A stretch of DNA of 64,000 bases. Source: Ensifer canadensis. Its GTDB lineage: Bacteria > Pseudomonadota > Alphaproteobacteria > Rhizobiales > Rhizobiaceae. This document shows, piece by piece, positions 37,363 to 44,922 of this stretch. The number at the start of each line of letters is the position of its first letter. The stretch's first letter is position 1. The stretch is taken from assembly GCF_017488845.2 (NCBI RefSeq), contig NZ_CP083370.1:496001-560000 (forward strand), given 5' to 3'. The notes beneath the pieces are model-generated. The model saw nothing but the letters and a program-made list of their open reading frames with translations. It searched no databases and was not told the origin of the DNA. Made by a program: the position numbers and the translations under genes.

Positions 37363-37467
37363 TCAGCCCCAGCTGATTGCGCTGGCAGCCTTGCGCTTCT
37401 TCGCCTCGGTGCGCGCACGGAAAATCGCAACGATTGCGTCAATGGTGGCGGCAAGAGACTTGCGCAT
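37363..37467 (-). CDS. 34-residue basic small protein
   Basis: A short frame of 34 codons beginning MRKSLAATIDAIVAIFRA and ending AKKRKAASAISWG, with an amphipathic N-terminal helix and a basic C-terminus. Support comes from an almost perfect ribosome-binding site (AAGGAG seven bases before the ATG) and a dedicated minus-strand terminator 73 bp beyond the stop. The longer frame running in from upstream has no such start. It could associate with the membrane or with nucleic acid. Family and function unknown to me. Confidence 0.65.
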   Translation of the reverse strand: MRKSLAATIDAIVAIFRARTEAKKRKAASAISWG

Positions 37468-37578
37468 CGGGTATCTCCTTCTTTCGTGACCTTGGCTATG
37501 GGTCGGATATGGCACGAAGAAGGCGAGGCGGCTGTTTCCGAAGGAACACCCGCGATTTGGCTGTGAACGTTTTGGCGT

Positions 37579-37621
37579 TACAGCGCCGCGCGTCAAGTAT
37601 GACGCGCTAAGGACGCTGTAG
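37579..37621. repeat. mosaic palindromic element, copy 4 (palindrome A only)
   Basis: TACAGCGCCGCGCGTC-AAGTAT-GACGCGC..CGCTGTAG, the A palindrome. The usual linker and the first bases of palindrome B (CTGCATA) follow, but the rest of B is replaced by a terminator hairpin. Confidence 0.75.
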
Positions 37622-37642
37622 CACTTCAGACTTGCTGCATAC

Positions 37643-37674
37643 AAAAACCGGCCGCAGGGAACGGCCGGCTTTTG
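37643..37674 (-). terminator. bidirectional-looking terminator after the DUF6101 gene
   Basis: CCGGCCG / CGGCCGG stem with T-runs on both strands (CTTTT on plus, GTTTTTG on minus). It lies 24 bp beyond the DUF6101 stop. Confidence 0.75.
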
Positions 37675-37697
37675 CACTGGAGGTATTCGGTTAAGCC

Positions 37698-38264
37698 CTA
37701 GCTGCGGGCGATGATTTCGCGCCCGTCGATCTTCATGTTGACGCCAAGCCGGCCGGTGGAGCGGCGCACGAGGAAGCGCGGCCTGCGGTCGGCAAAGAAG
37801 GAGTGGCGGCGCCGCGGCTTGAGCGGTGCGGTGCGAACCTCGCCGAGATGCTCTTCGAGGGCGCGAGCGACGCCATCGGCTTCGACCATCAGCATCGGAA
37901 TGCGATAGGCTTCGGCCCAGGCGCGCCAATCGGCAGCAATGTCGGAAAGATCATGTGCAACGAGCAGCGGAACACAAAGGTCCGGATCGTCATGATGAAG
38001 TTCAAGCGTCACTGTAACGTCTCCGTCGCCGTGGTCGATCGCGCGTGCCGCGACCCCTTTGAATGCCCGCGCCGGCAGTGCGATCGAAAGCGGCAGGCCG
38101 CTTGATGGTAGCACCTTGCGCAGAACCGCGCCACGCTCGTCCAGGCTGATCGTGACATTGCCTGTGTGGCCACGCAGGACGTAGCTTGCCTGCTGAGGAA
38201 AGCGCTTCGGATCGAGCCGGAGCGTGTTTTCGACCCATGCGGGTTGAGAGAGTGTATTGCGCAT
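37698..38264 (-). CDS. DUF6101-like protein of unknown function
   Basis: A 188-residue soluble protein, rich in beta strands in the first two-thirds (TLRLDPKRFPQQASYVLRG, VTISLDERGAVLRK) and strongly basic toward the C-terminus (LKPRRRHSFFADRRPRFLVRR). No catalytic motif is visible. It matches my memory of a rhizobial protein family named DUF6101. The ATG at 38264 follows AAGGG. An 86-codon upstream extension is rejected as non-coding. Monocistronic, with its own terminator. Confidence 0.6.
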   Translation of the reverse strand: MRNTLSQPAWVENTLRLDPKRFPQQASYVLRGHTGNVTISLDERGAVLRKVLPSSGLPLSIALPARAFKGVAARAIDHGDGDVTVTLELHHDDPDLCVPLLVAHDLSDIAADWRAWAEAYRIPMLMVEADGVARALEEHLGEVRTAPLKPRRRHSFFADRRPRFLVRRSTGRLGVNMKIDGREIIARS

Positions 38265-38591
38265 TTCAATCGCCCTTGTTTTTCCTTGAGAGCCGATTTC
38301 CGGTCTTCTCTTCGGGACTTTTCGTCCTCTATGGGCTGGAGAATAGGCGGCTCCCCTTCCGGCCGACTTAAAAATCGCGGTTAAGAAAACTTTGCGTTTT
38401 TCGATGGTTAGCAAAAGCCGAGCAGCCAAGGTTTCCGTTTCGTCAACGCGGTGGCTCGCATTCTTGGCAATGGCCTGGTCGCGGCCGGCGAAAAGCCACA
38501 CACAAGCCTGTCGTGCAATCATGCCGTGTCAGAATTCTGTTTCGGGGGATTGGTGTGACCCGCCCCTGGGTTAAGCGACGGGGCAGCAGGC
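38265..38591. other. 327-bp divergent intergenic region, nothing specific recognised
   Basis: Lies between the DUF6101 and DUF1217 genes and should hold both promoters. An AT-rich stretch at 38368-38410 is the only compositional feature. No reliable promoter, operator or RNA motif was identified. Confidence 0.45.
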
Positions 38592-41042
38592 ATGGTTTCG
38601 ACCTATCTCAATTACAGCCGGATCACGAGCGACTTGAGGACCAGCCTCGATCGTGTTGCCGACCGGCCGCTGGTCGCGCGCGAAGCGCAGTACTACAAGG
38701 AAAATATCGGCAACGTGAAAACGGTCGACGATTTCCTCGACGATTACCGGCTCTATTCCTACGCCATGAAGGCACACGGTCTCGAAGACATGACCTATGC
38801 CAAGGCCTTCATGCGCAAGGTGCTTGAAAGCGATCTGAAGGATACGGACAGTTTTGCCAACCGCCTCACGGACGAACGCTATCGCAACTTTGCCGAAGCG
38901 TTCAGCTTCAGCACATCGTCAGCCGCGGCACAGACGACGGCGCAACAGGATGCACTGATCGGTCTCTATAATGAACGGGTCGCCAATCTCGACACTGTTC
39001 TCAAAGGAGACAACGCCTATTTCAACGCAGCTATGGATCTCGTCACCAACGTCGATCAGTTCCTCGGAAATGAACGTTTGCGTTCCTATGCCTTCGGCAT
39101 CTTTGGCATCGATGCGCGCAACTACTCCTATGATCAGGTCAGATACGCGTTGACCGCCGAGCCGGCGGATCTTGCCAATTCCCAGACCACGGCGCAGACC
39201 CGGCTTACCGAAGCCACGAAGACGCTGACTGACTTTGACACGCGGGCAACTGCGATGAAGGACATCGCGACGCTGACGGCACAGCTTGCAGAGGCGCCAG
39301 CGGCGGACAAGCCTGGGATCCAGGCGCAGATCGACGCCAAGAACGCCATCGTCGCCGATCTCAACACCAAGCTGCCGCCGGTCGGTAACGAGTCGACCGC
39401 ATTGATGAATCAACTTTCGACCGAAGTGAACATGCTGAATAGGCAGATCAGCATGCTCGATGCCTACAGGCAATTGAACGGCGCCTTCAACTTCGAAGCC
39501 GATGGTAGCGTGGCCGCGGGCAGCAAGGCGATCACCGACGAAAAGAAGAAGATGCTGAATGAGGCCTATATCTTCAGCAGCCCTCGGCTGACGCCATCGG
39601 GAGCCATCCTTAACCGGGATTATTTCGAGCAGAAGATCGGTTCGATCACGACCGTTGCGGAGCTTGTGGCCGACCCGCGCATCGCGGACTACGTCAGAAC
39701 GGCTTTCGGCTTGCCCACCACCACCGTGAGCGCGACGATCGAGAACATTCTCACCAGCGACATCAACGACCCGAACAGCTACGTCAACAAGTTTGGCGGT
39801 GAATACAACAAGGCCTACAAGGCCCTGCATGCCGCGTTCAATTTCCAGCCCGACGGGACGCTGCCGGCAGGCGCCAAGGCACAGACCGCCGAACAGACCA
39901 ATACCACCACCAGCGGCTATATGGTCCACTACAACGACGCGGACGATGCAGAGGACGAGGGCAAGATCAGCCGCTACAAGCTGCTGATCAAGACCATGAG
40001 CAACGTCGATAGTCTCGTTGGCAACAGCGAATTGCGGTCCTTCGTACTCAGCGCCTTTGGCCTCGAAAACGAAGACCTGACACCGCGCAAGCTGAAGCAG
40101 ATTCTGACCAGTGATCTCAACAATCCGACGAGCTACGCCAACTCCTTGCGTGATGAACGCTATATCAAGCTGGTGAAAGCGTTTAATTTCAACGCGGACG
40201 GTACGCTTGGCTCACCCAAGCTGGCGCAGAACGAGGCCGACATCGTCAATACTGCCAAGGCCTACATCGTCGAGAAATCGCGCTTCGGCACGGAGGACGA
40301 AAAGAAGACCGCCAAGGCGAAGGCGGAAGGGGAAAGCAAGTACTACACGACGCAGATTCAGAAGATCGAGACGCTTGACGATTTCCTCAAGGACAAGCGC
40401 CTCGTCGATATCGTGCTGATCGGCGCCGGCATTGACCCGGAGGGTGTCAAAACCGACTACCTCAAGCAGATGTTCACCTCCGACCTCAACGATCGCAAGA
40501 GCTTCATCAACACCGATCCGAACGGCTTGAAGTATCGCGAGATCGTTTCCGCCTTCAATTTCGACAAGGACGGAAAGATAGTTACAGGCGAAGCCGGGCA
40601 GATACAGACGCGGCGTGGGCTCACTATGACGTTCGACCTCTACCTCAACCAGACGCTTGAGGAGAGCGAGGGCGAGGACAATGCCGGTGTTCGGCTGGCG
40701 CTTTATTTCAAGCGCAAGGCGCCGGAAATCACCACACCCTACGACCTGCTCGCCGACAACGCACTGATGCAGGTTGTTCGGACCGCCTACAGCATGCCCG
40801 AGGGCCTCGCGAGCGCCAAGATCGAGATGCAGGCCGCTTACATCGAGCGCCTCATGGATATCAAGGACCTTCAGGATCCCGAGGAACTCGAAAAGCTGCT
40901 GAAGCGTTTTACCGCGCTTTATGACGTCGAGAACAACACCGACGTCAATCCGGGGCTTGCCATCCTGACGGGCGGCAGCGGCGGCGGCATCAGTGCCGAC
41001 GCATTGTTCTCGCTTGCACAGCTGAGAGCCGGCGGCCGGTAA
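38592..41042 (+). CDS. large DUF1217 repeat protein
   Basis: An 816-residue protein made of about six related helical units, each with a form of YYKxxIxxxxTVDDFLxDxRLxxYxxxAFGL followed by ILTSDLNDxxSYxNxxxDERYxKxxxAFNF. The units start near residues 35, 140, 335, 455, 585 and 695, with an Ala/Gln-rich coiled-coil spacer at about 190-285. DUF1217 proteins of alphaproteobacteria are usually encoded among flagellar genes, but none is nearby here. There is no signal peptide; the N-terminus MVSTYLNYSRITSDL resembles flagellar rod/hook-associated starts. It ends in a Gly/Ser stretch. Role unknown; export by the flagellar apparatus is a guess. Confidence 0.7.
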   Translation: MVSTYLNYSRITSDLRTSLDRVADRPLVAREAQYYKENIGNVKTVDDFLDDYRLYSYAMKAHGLEDMTYAKAFMRKVLESDLKDTDSFANRLTDERYRNFAEAFSFSTSSAAAQTTAQQDALIGLYNERVANLDTVLKGDNAYFNAAMDLVTNVDQFLGNERLRSYAFGIFGIDARNYSYDQVRYALTAEPADLANSQTTAQTRLTEATKTLTDFDTRATAMKDIATLTAQLAEAPAADKPGIQAQIDAKNAIVADLNTKLPPVGNESTALMNQLSTEVNMLNRQISMLDAYRQLNGAFNFEADGSVAAGSKAITDEKKKMLNEAYIFSSPRLTPSGAILNRDYFEQKIGSITTVAELVADPRIADYVRTAFGLPTTTVSATIENILTSDINDPNSYVNKFGGEYNKAYKALHAAFNFQPDGTLPAGAKAQTAEQTNTTTSGYMVHYNDADDAEDEGKISRYKLLIKTMSNVDSLVGNSELRSFVLSAFGLENEDLTPRKLKQILTSDLNNPTSYANSLRDERYIKLVKAFNFNADGTLGSPKLAQNEADIVNTAKAYIVEKSRFGTEDEKKTAKAKAEGESKYYTTQIQKIETLDDFLKDKRLVDIVLIGAGIDPEGVKTDYLKQMFTSDLNDRKSFINTDPNGLKYREIVSAFNFDKDGKIVTGEAGQIQTRRGLTMTFDLYLNQTLEESEGEDNAGVRLALYFKRKAPEITTPYDLLADNALMQVVRTAYSMPEGLASAKIEMQAAYIERLMDIKDLQDPEELEKLLKRFTALYDVENNTDVNPGLAILTGGSGGGISADALFSLAQLRAGGR

Positions 41043-41051
41043 AAAGCGTCG

Positions 41052-42485
41052 TCAGTCTGCCCGCAACACCTTGTCAGGGTTCATGATGCCCGCCGGGTCG
41101 AACGCGTGCTTGATGCGGCGCATCAACTCGATTTCGATCTCGGGGCGGACCTCGGCGAGCTCGTCGCGCTTCAACTGCCCGATGCCGTGTTCGGCCGAGA
41201 TCGAGCCGTTGTACTTCAGCACGATGCCATGAACGATGGCGTTCATTTCCCGCCAACGGTCGAGGAATGCCTGTTTGTCGGCGCCGAGGGGCTGCGAGAT
41301 GTTGTAGTGAACGTTGCCATCGCCCATATGGCCGAATGAGCAGATGCGTGCGCCCGGCATCGCCTGCATGACGGCCGTATCGGCCTCCTTCATGAAGGCG
41401 GGGATGCTCGATACGGGGACGGAAACGTCGTGCTTGATCGAGCCGCCTTCCGGCTTCTGCGCTGGCGACATGCTTTCGCGCATGTGCCACAGCGCCTTGC
41501 GCTGTTCTTCGCTGGTCGCAATCACTGCGTTCTCGACCAGGTCGGCGACGATGCCCTGCTCCAGCAGTTCGTGCACCATGCGTTCGGCACTCTCGGCGGA
41601 ATCGGAGGTGGAAATGTCGATGAGTACATACCACGGGTGAACGGTTTCCATCGGGTCGCGCACGCCTGGAATATGCTTTGTCGTGAACTCGACGCCGAGG
41701 CGCGGCATCAGTTCGAAGCCGGTGAGCGCAGTGCCGCAGAGGCTCGAGGCCTTGTCGAAGAGGGCCAGCGCATGTTCGACGCTGCCGACGCCGGCAAAGG
41801 CCACCTGATGGCCAAGGGGCTTCGGAAACATCCTGAGCACCGCGCCGGTGATCACGCCGAGCGTACCTTCGGCGCCGATGAACAGGTCGCGCAGGTCGTA
41901 GCCGGTATTGTCTTTCTTCAGCCGGCGCAGCCCGTCCCAGATCTCGCCGGTCGGCAGAACCACTTCGAGGCCGAGGCAAAGCTGGCGCATGTTGCCATAG
42001 GCTAACACTGCGGTGCCGCCGGCATTGGTCGAGAGGTTGCCGCCGATGCGGGCCGAGCCTTCCGACCCGAGCGACAGCGGAAACAGTCGATCGTTATCAT
42101 CGGCCGCCTTCTGGATATCGGCAAGGATGCAGCCGGCGTCGGCAACGATGACATTGCCGACGGGGTCGATGTCGCGAATCCGGTTCAGCCTCTGCAGCGA
42201 CAGGACGATATCGGCCTTGCCCTCGCGCGGGATCTGACCCGCCACATGGCCGGTGTTACCGCCTTGTGGAACGATTGCCGTTCGGGTCGCGCTTGCAAGC
42301 TTCATGATGCGCGACACCTCCTCGACCGAACCGGGGCGAAGCACCATCGGGGTGGTGCCCTTGTAGAGCCCGCGGGATTCGATGAGGTAGGGCGCGAGGT
42401 CCGCCGGGTTCGTCAAGGCATTGGCGCTGCCGACGATGTCGATGAAGGAGGCGATCAGTTCGGGAGAGGGGAGCGTCGTCGTCAT
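41052..42485 (-). CDS. FAD-linked oxidase, D-2-hydroxyacid dehydrogenase type
   Basis: A 477-residue flavoenzyme of the GlcD/DLD group. The PCMH FAD-binding domain (about 40-220) includes VPQGGNTGHVAGQ, SLGSEGSARIGGNLSTNAGG and GAEGTLGVITGAVLR. The C-terminal FAD-oxidase domain contains FGHMGDGNVHYNI and SAEHGIGQLKR, the histidine-rich metal and substrate site of D-lactate and D-2-hydroxyglutarate dehydrogenases. The exact substrate cannot be told. The ATG at 42485 follows AGGGCC. The frame continues upstream into a mosaic repeat and is rejected there. It ends ten bases from the convergent DUF1217 gene. Confidence 0.88.
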   Translation of the reverse strand: MTTTLPSPELIASFIDIVGSANALTNPADLAPYLIESRGLYKGTTPMVLRPGSVEEVSRIMKLASATRTAIVPQGGNTGHVAGQIPREGKADIVLSLQRLNRIRDIDPVGNVIVADAGCILADIQKAADDNDRLFPLSLGSEGSARIGGNLSTNAGGTAVLAYGNMRQLCLGLEVVLPTGEIWDGLRRLKKDNTGYDLRDLFIGAEGTLGVITGAVLRMFPKPLGHQVAFAGVGSVEHALALFDKASSLCGTALTGFELMPRLGVEFTTKHIPGVRDPMETVHPWYVLIDISTSDSAESAERMVHELLEQGIVADLVENAVIATSEEQRKALWHMRESMSPAQKPEGGSIKHDVSVPVSSIPAFMKEADTAVMQAMPGARICSFGHMGDGNVHYNISQPLGADKQAFLDRWREMNAIVHGIVLKYNGSISAEHGIGQLKRDELAEVRPEIEIELMRRIKHAFDPAGIMNPDKVLRAD

Positions 42486-42519
42486 GGCCCTGCCTTCGCA
42501 AATGCGCCCGACGGCGCTA

Positions 42520-42623
42520 CTGCATAATTCCTTAAATCGGAATCGAATTAAGGACAAAATTATGCAGCGGGTTTAGAGCGTTACAGCGTCCTTTGCGCGT
42601 CATATTTGACGCACGGCGCTGTA
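42520..42623. repeat. mosaic palindromic element, copy 5 (inverted order)
   Basis: Palindrome B first (42520-42567, CTGCATAATTCCTTAAATCGG with inverted copy ending TTATGCAG), then palindrome A (42582-42623, TACAGCG..GCGCGTC-ATATTT-GACGC..CGCTGTA). It fills the gap between the FAD oxidase start and the Sua5 stop. Confidence 0.85.
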
Positions 42624-42637
42624 AAAGTGCCTGTCGG

Positions 42638-43612
42638 TCAGTCTCTGGGGGCGGCAGCACGCTGCAGCCGGTCGAGGATCGCCTCTCCCAACCCTTCCGA
42701 AGGGATGGGGCCGAAGGCGATGGTTGCGGAGCCGCTGGCATCCGCCCTCTTCATATAGTCGAAAAGATTGGCAGCTGCCTCGCGCAGGCTGCCTGCCGGG
42801 CTGAGGTCGAGTACGATCGCGGCGTGCTCTTCGCCGGGGAGCGACGCATTGCCGAACCGGATCAGCGCTTCTCCCGGACGCACGTCGGCGGCGTCGAGCC
42901 GGACAGCTGCGCCCGGCGCGTAGTGCGAGGCGAGCATGCCCGGGGCCTCGATAGTCGCTCCGGCGCTCTGCGGCCTCGAGACGGTAAGGCCGGTCAGCCT
43001 TTCGATTTCGAAGACGTCGAGACCGCCCGGACGCAGCAGGCGCAGCGCGCCGTCCTCGACCTTGATGATCGTCGATTCAAGCCCGATCTCCGCAGAGCCG
43101 GCGTCGAGAATGAGCTTGAGGCGCGGCCCGAGATCGGCTTCCACATGGGCAGCGCTTGTGGGACTGATCTTGCCCGACGTATTGGCGCTCGGTGCGGCGA
43201 GCGGGCGGCCGAAGCGGGCAATCACCCGACGTGAAAAGCCATCAGGCATGCGGATGCCGAGCGTGTCGAGGCCGGCCGAGGCAAGCGCGTGCACGGTGCT
43301 TGTTGTGCGCTGGGGCAGGATCAACGTCAGCGGGCCGGGCCAGAACGCTTCGGCCAGGCGCCGCGACAACGAATCGAATGTCACATGGGCTTCAGCCATC
43401 GCCATGTCTGACACATGCGATATCAGTGGGTTGAAGCGTGGACGCCCCTTCATCTCATAAATACGGCTGATCGCATCGGGATTGGTGGCGTCCGCTGCCA
43501 GGCCGTAGACCGTCTCGGTCGGAATCGCGACGGGCTCGCCTTCGGCAAGCACCGCACAGGCACGCTCGATCGCCCGTTCCGGCTCGGTCCGTGTATCGAT
43601 GATTTCGGCCAT
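42638..43612 (-). CDS. L-threonylcarbamoyladenylate synthase (Sua5/YwlC type)
   Basis: A 324-residue enzyme making threonylcarbamoyl-AMP for the universal t6A37 modification of tRNA. The N-terminal YrdC domain has IPTETVYGLAADATN, IYEMKGRPRFNPL and RPLAAPSANTSG. The extra C-terminal Sua5 domain (about 220-324, with SHYAPGA at its entry) distinguishes it from the short TsaC form. The ATG at 43612 gives the family length. Monocistronic on the minus strand, with a mosaic repeat just beyond its stop. Confidence 0.93.
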   Translation of the reverse strand: MAEIIDTRTEPERAIERACAVLAEGEPVAIPTETVYGLAADATNPDAISRIYEMKGRPRFNPLISHVSDMAMAEAHVTFDSLSRRLAEAFWPGPLTLILPQRTTSTVHALASAGLDTLGIRMPDGFSRRVIARFGRPLAAPSANTSGKISPTSAAHVEADLGPRLKLILDAGSAEIGLESTIIKVEDGALRLLRPGGLDVFEIERLTGLTVSRPQSAGATIEAPGMLASHYAPGAAVRLDAADVRPGEALIRFGNASLPGEEHAAIVLDLSPAGSLREAAANLFDYMKRADASGSATIAFGPIPSEGLGEAILDRLQRAAAPRD

Positions 43613-43698
43613 GTCGCTTCCGTTTCCCTTTCCGAGGCTTCCTTAAAGGAGCCACGGTGAAAACAGAACGATTTTCTTCAGGCAACCGGGTCTGCGCT

Positions 43699-44298
43699 TC
43701 AGAGGCTGCGAATGATGCGCTTCAATGCCTCGTCGCGCGCGCCGAGCATCAGCACGTTCTTGAGCGCGACTTTCGGGTCGTCGGTACGAAAGAGCAGCCC
43801 GTTGTCGCGAACGCTGCGATTGATGGTCATCTGCCCCTCTGGCGCATCGGGCTCGATGGCAACGGCGAAGTACATTCGGGAATAGCCGGTCTGGATGCGT
43901 TCGAAGAAGTGTTTCTCGTCGCCGAGGTCACAGAAGAAGTTGGCGAAATAGAACGACCAGGTGACGTCCTTGGACGGGGCGAGATGTGTTCTCGCCGCCG
44001 TGACATGGCAATAGCCGAGATGCGGCCGACCGGTGAGCGTGCGGTGGAAGATCATCTTGGGAAACTGGATCGAGGTATGGAAGCCGTTCATCCGCTTGTG
44101 CGTCGTTTCGCCGGCGGTCGTCAGCTTGTGGGCGGTGCGCTCGGCAACCTCGTCATAGCTCAGATAACGCCGCTCGCGCTGCGACCATTGACGCCTTTCT
44201 ATGCGGCCGGTGCGCAGGAACTCGGTGTGGACCGCTGTCTTCGGAGCGATCGTTGGCAGCTTCTCGGCTGCGGCGTCGTAGTATTTGAGCTTTGCCAT
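43699..44298 (-). CDS. conserved hypothetical protein (DUF6656-like)
   Basis: A 199-residue soluble protein with a basic N-terminus (MAKLKYYDAAAEK), then RRYLSYDEVAERTAHKL and an aromatic, His-rich central part (MNGFHTSIQFPKMIFHR, YCHVTAARTHLAP, WSFYFANFFCDLGDEKHFF). The C-terminus is LGARDEALKRIIRSL. I know of no defined function. It matches my memory of a rhizobial DUF6656 family but I am not certain of the name. The ATG at 44298 is preferred over an in-frame TTG three codons earlier. Monocistronic. Confidence 0.55.
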   Translation of the reverse strand: MAKLKYYDAAAEKLPTIAPKTAVHTEFLRTGRIERRQWSQRERRYLSYDEVAERTAHKLTTAGETTHKRMNGFHTSIQFPKMIFHRTLTGRPHLGYCHVTAARTHLAPSKDVTWSFYFANFFCDLGDEKHFFERIQTGYSRMYFAVAIEPDAPEGQMTINRSVRDNGLLFRTDDPKVALKNVLMLGARDEALKRIIRSL

Positions 44299-44629
44299 GA
44301 ACTTCAATGCGCTGTTTGCCGGTTCGGCCGGTTTCTCCGTCAGGCGACGCTAATGCATTATGGTTAATGGAAGATTTCACTCGCGTCGGTGGGCCTTGCC
44401 CCGCGTCACGGGAAGACATGTCGCAAAATGGCGAAGGATCCGCGCTTTCTCGCAAGCCTTGCCGGAAAAAGCGACAATTGCTCAATCCTTGAGCTATCCT
44501 ATTGTTTACAATGAAAAATGATCAATCACAGGGCGTTTGGTGCGCTTGATGTGCTGTGTCGTCTTTCTGGAATCGGATGTCGTTAATCGGCAGCTACGAC
44601 GATGGCTTCCGCGATTAGATATGCCTACT
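44299..44629. other. divergent region upstream of the cobalamin riboswitch
   Basis: About 330 bp without a gene. The part at 44490-44530 is AT-rich and a likely place for the promoter of the riboswitch-controlled operon, but I could not assign confident -35 and -10 boxes. Confidence 0.4.
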
Positions 44630-44805
44630 CAAGGTGCTGTCTTTTAGGGAAGGCGGAGAATTGGGAAGCCGGTCAAAACCCGGCGCTGCCCCCGCAACGG
44701 TGGTGGAGCGAAAGCCACGGCACAAAGCCACTGGACGGTTCCGTCCGGGAAGGCGCCGGGCTGGTCCTTGCGGACGGCTCCTGAGCCCGGAAACCAGCCT
44801 TGACG
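44630..44805 (+). promoter_or_regulatory. cobalamin (B12) riboswitch aptamer
   Basis: Carries the conserved cobalamin aptamer blocks in order: AAGGTGCT at 44631, GGGAAGCCGGT with the core GCTGCCCCCGCAACGG at 44685-44700, GCCACTGG at 44727, GGGAAGGCG at 44747, and a B12-box variant GAGCCCGGAAACCAGCC at 44783-44799. It lies 118 bp before the Rieske oxygenase start, with a translational expression platform between. Confidence 0.95.
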
Positions 44806-44874
44806 CGAACAGACCGTAACGGGTTGCGGCGGGCAGCCGGATCGGAGCCGTCATCGCACAGGCAATGCGCCCGT

Positions 44875-44922
44875 GCGGGTTCCAGTCCTGCCTCTCCGAA
44901 ACAAGGCGAACGAGGACAGGAC
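44875..44922 (+). promoter_or_regulatory. riboswitch expression platform: SD sequestor and alternative hairpin
   Basis: GTCCTGCCTC (44885-44894) can pair with GAGGACAGGAC (44912-44922), with one bulge, burying the ribosome-binding site next to the ATG at 44923. The overlapping hairpin GCGGG (44875-44879) / CCTGC (44887-44891) uses part of the same strand and would free the ribosome-binding site. The two are mutually exclusive, as expected of translational control. Confidence 0.6.

Noticed and set aside
44870..44905. tRNA T-arm and acceptor-like sequence (GCGGGTTCCAGTCCTGC then CTCTCCG)
   Set aside because: No matching 5' acceptor strand, D-arm or anticodon arm upstream. The hairpin is better explained as part of the riboswitch expression platform.
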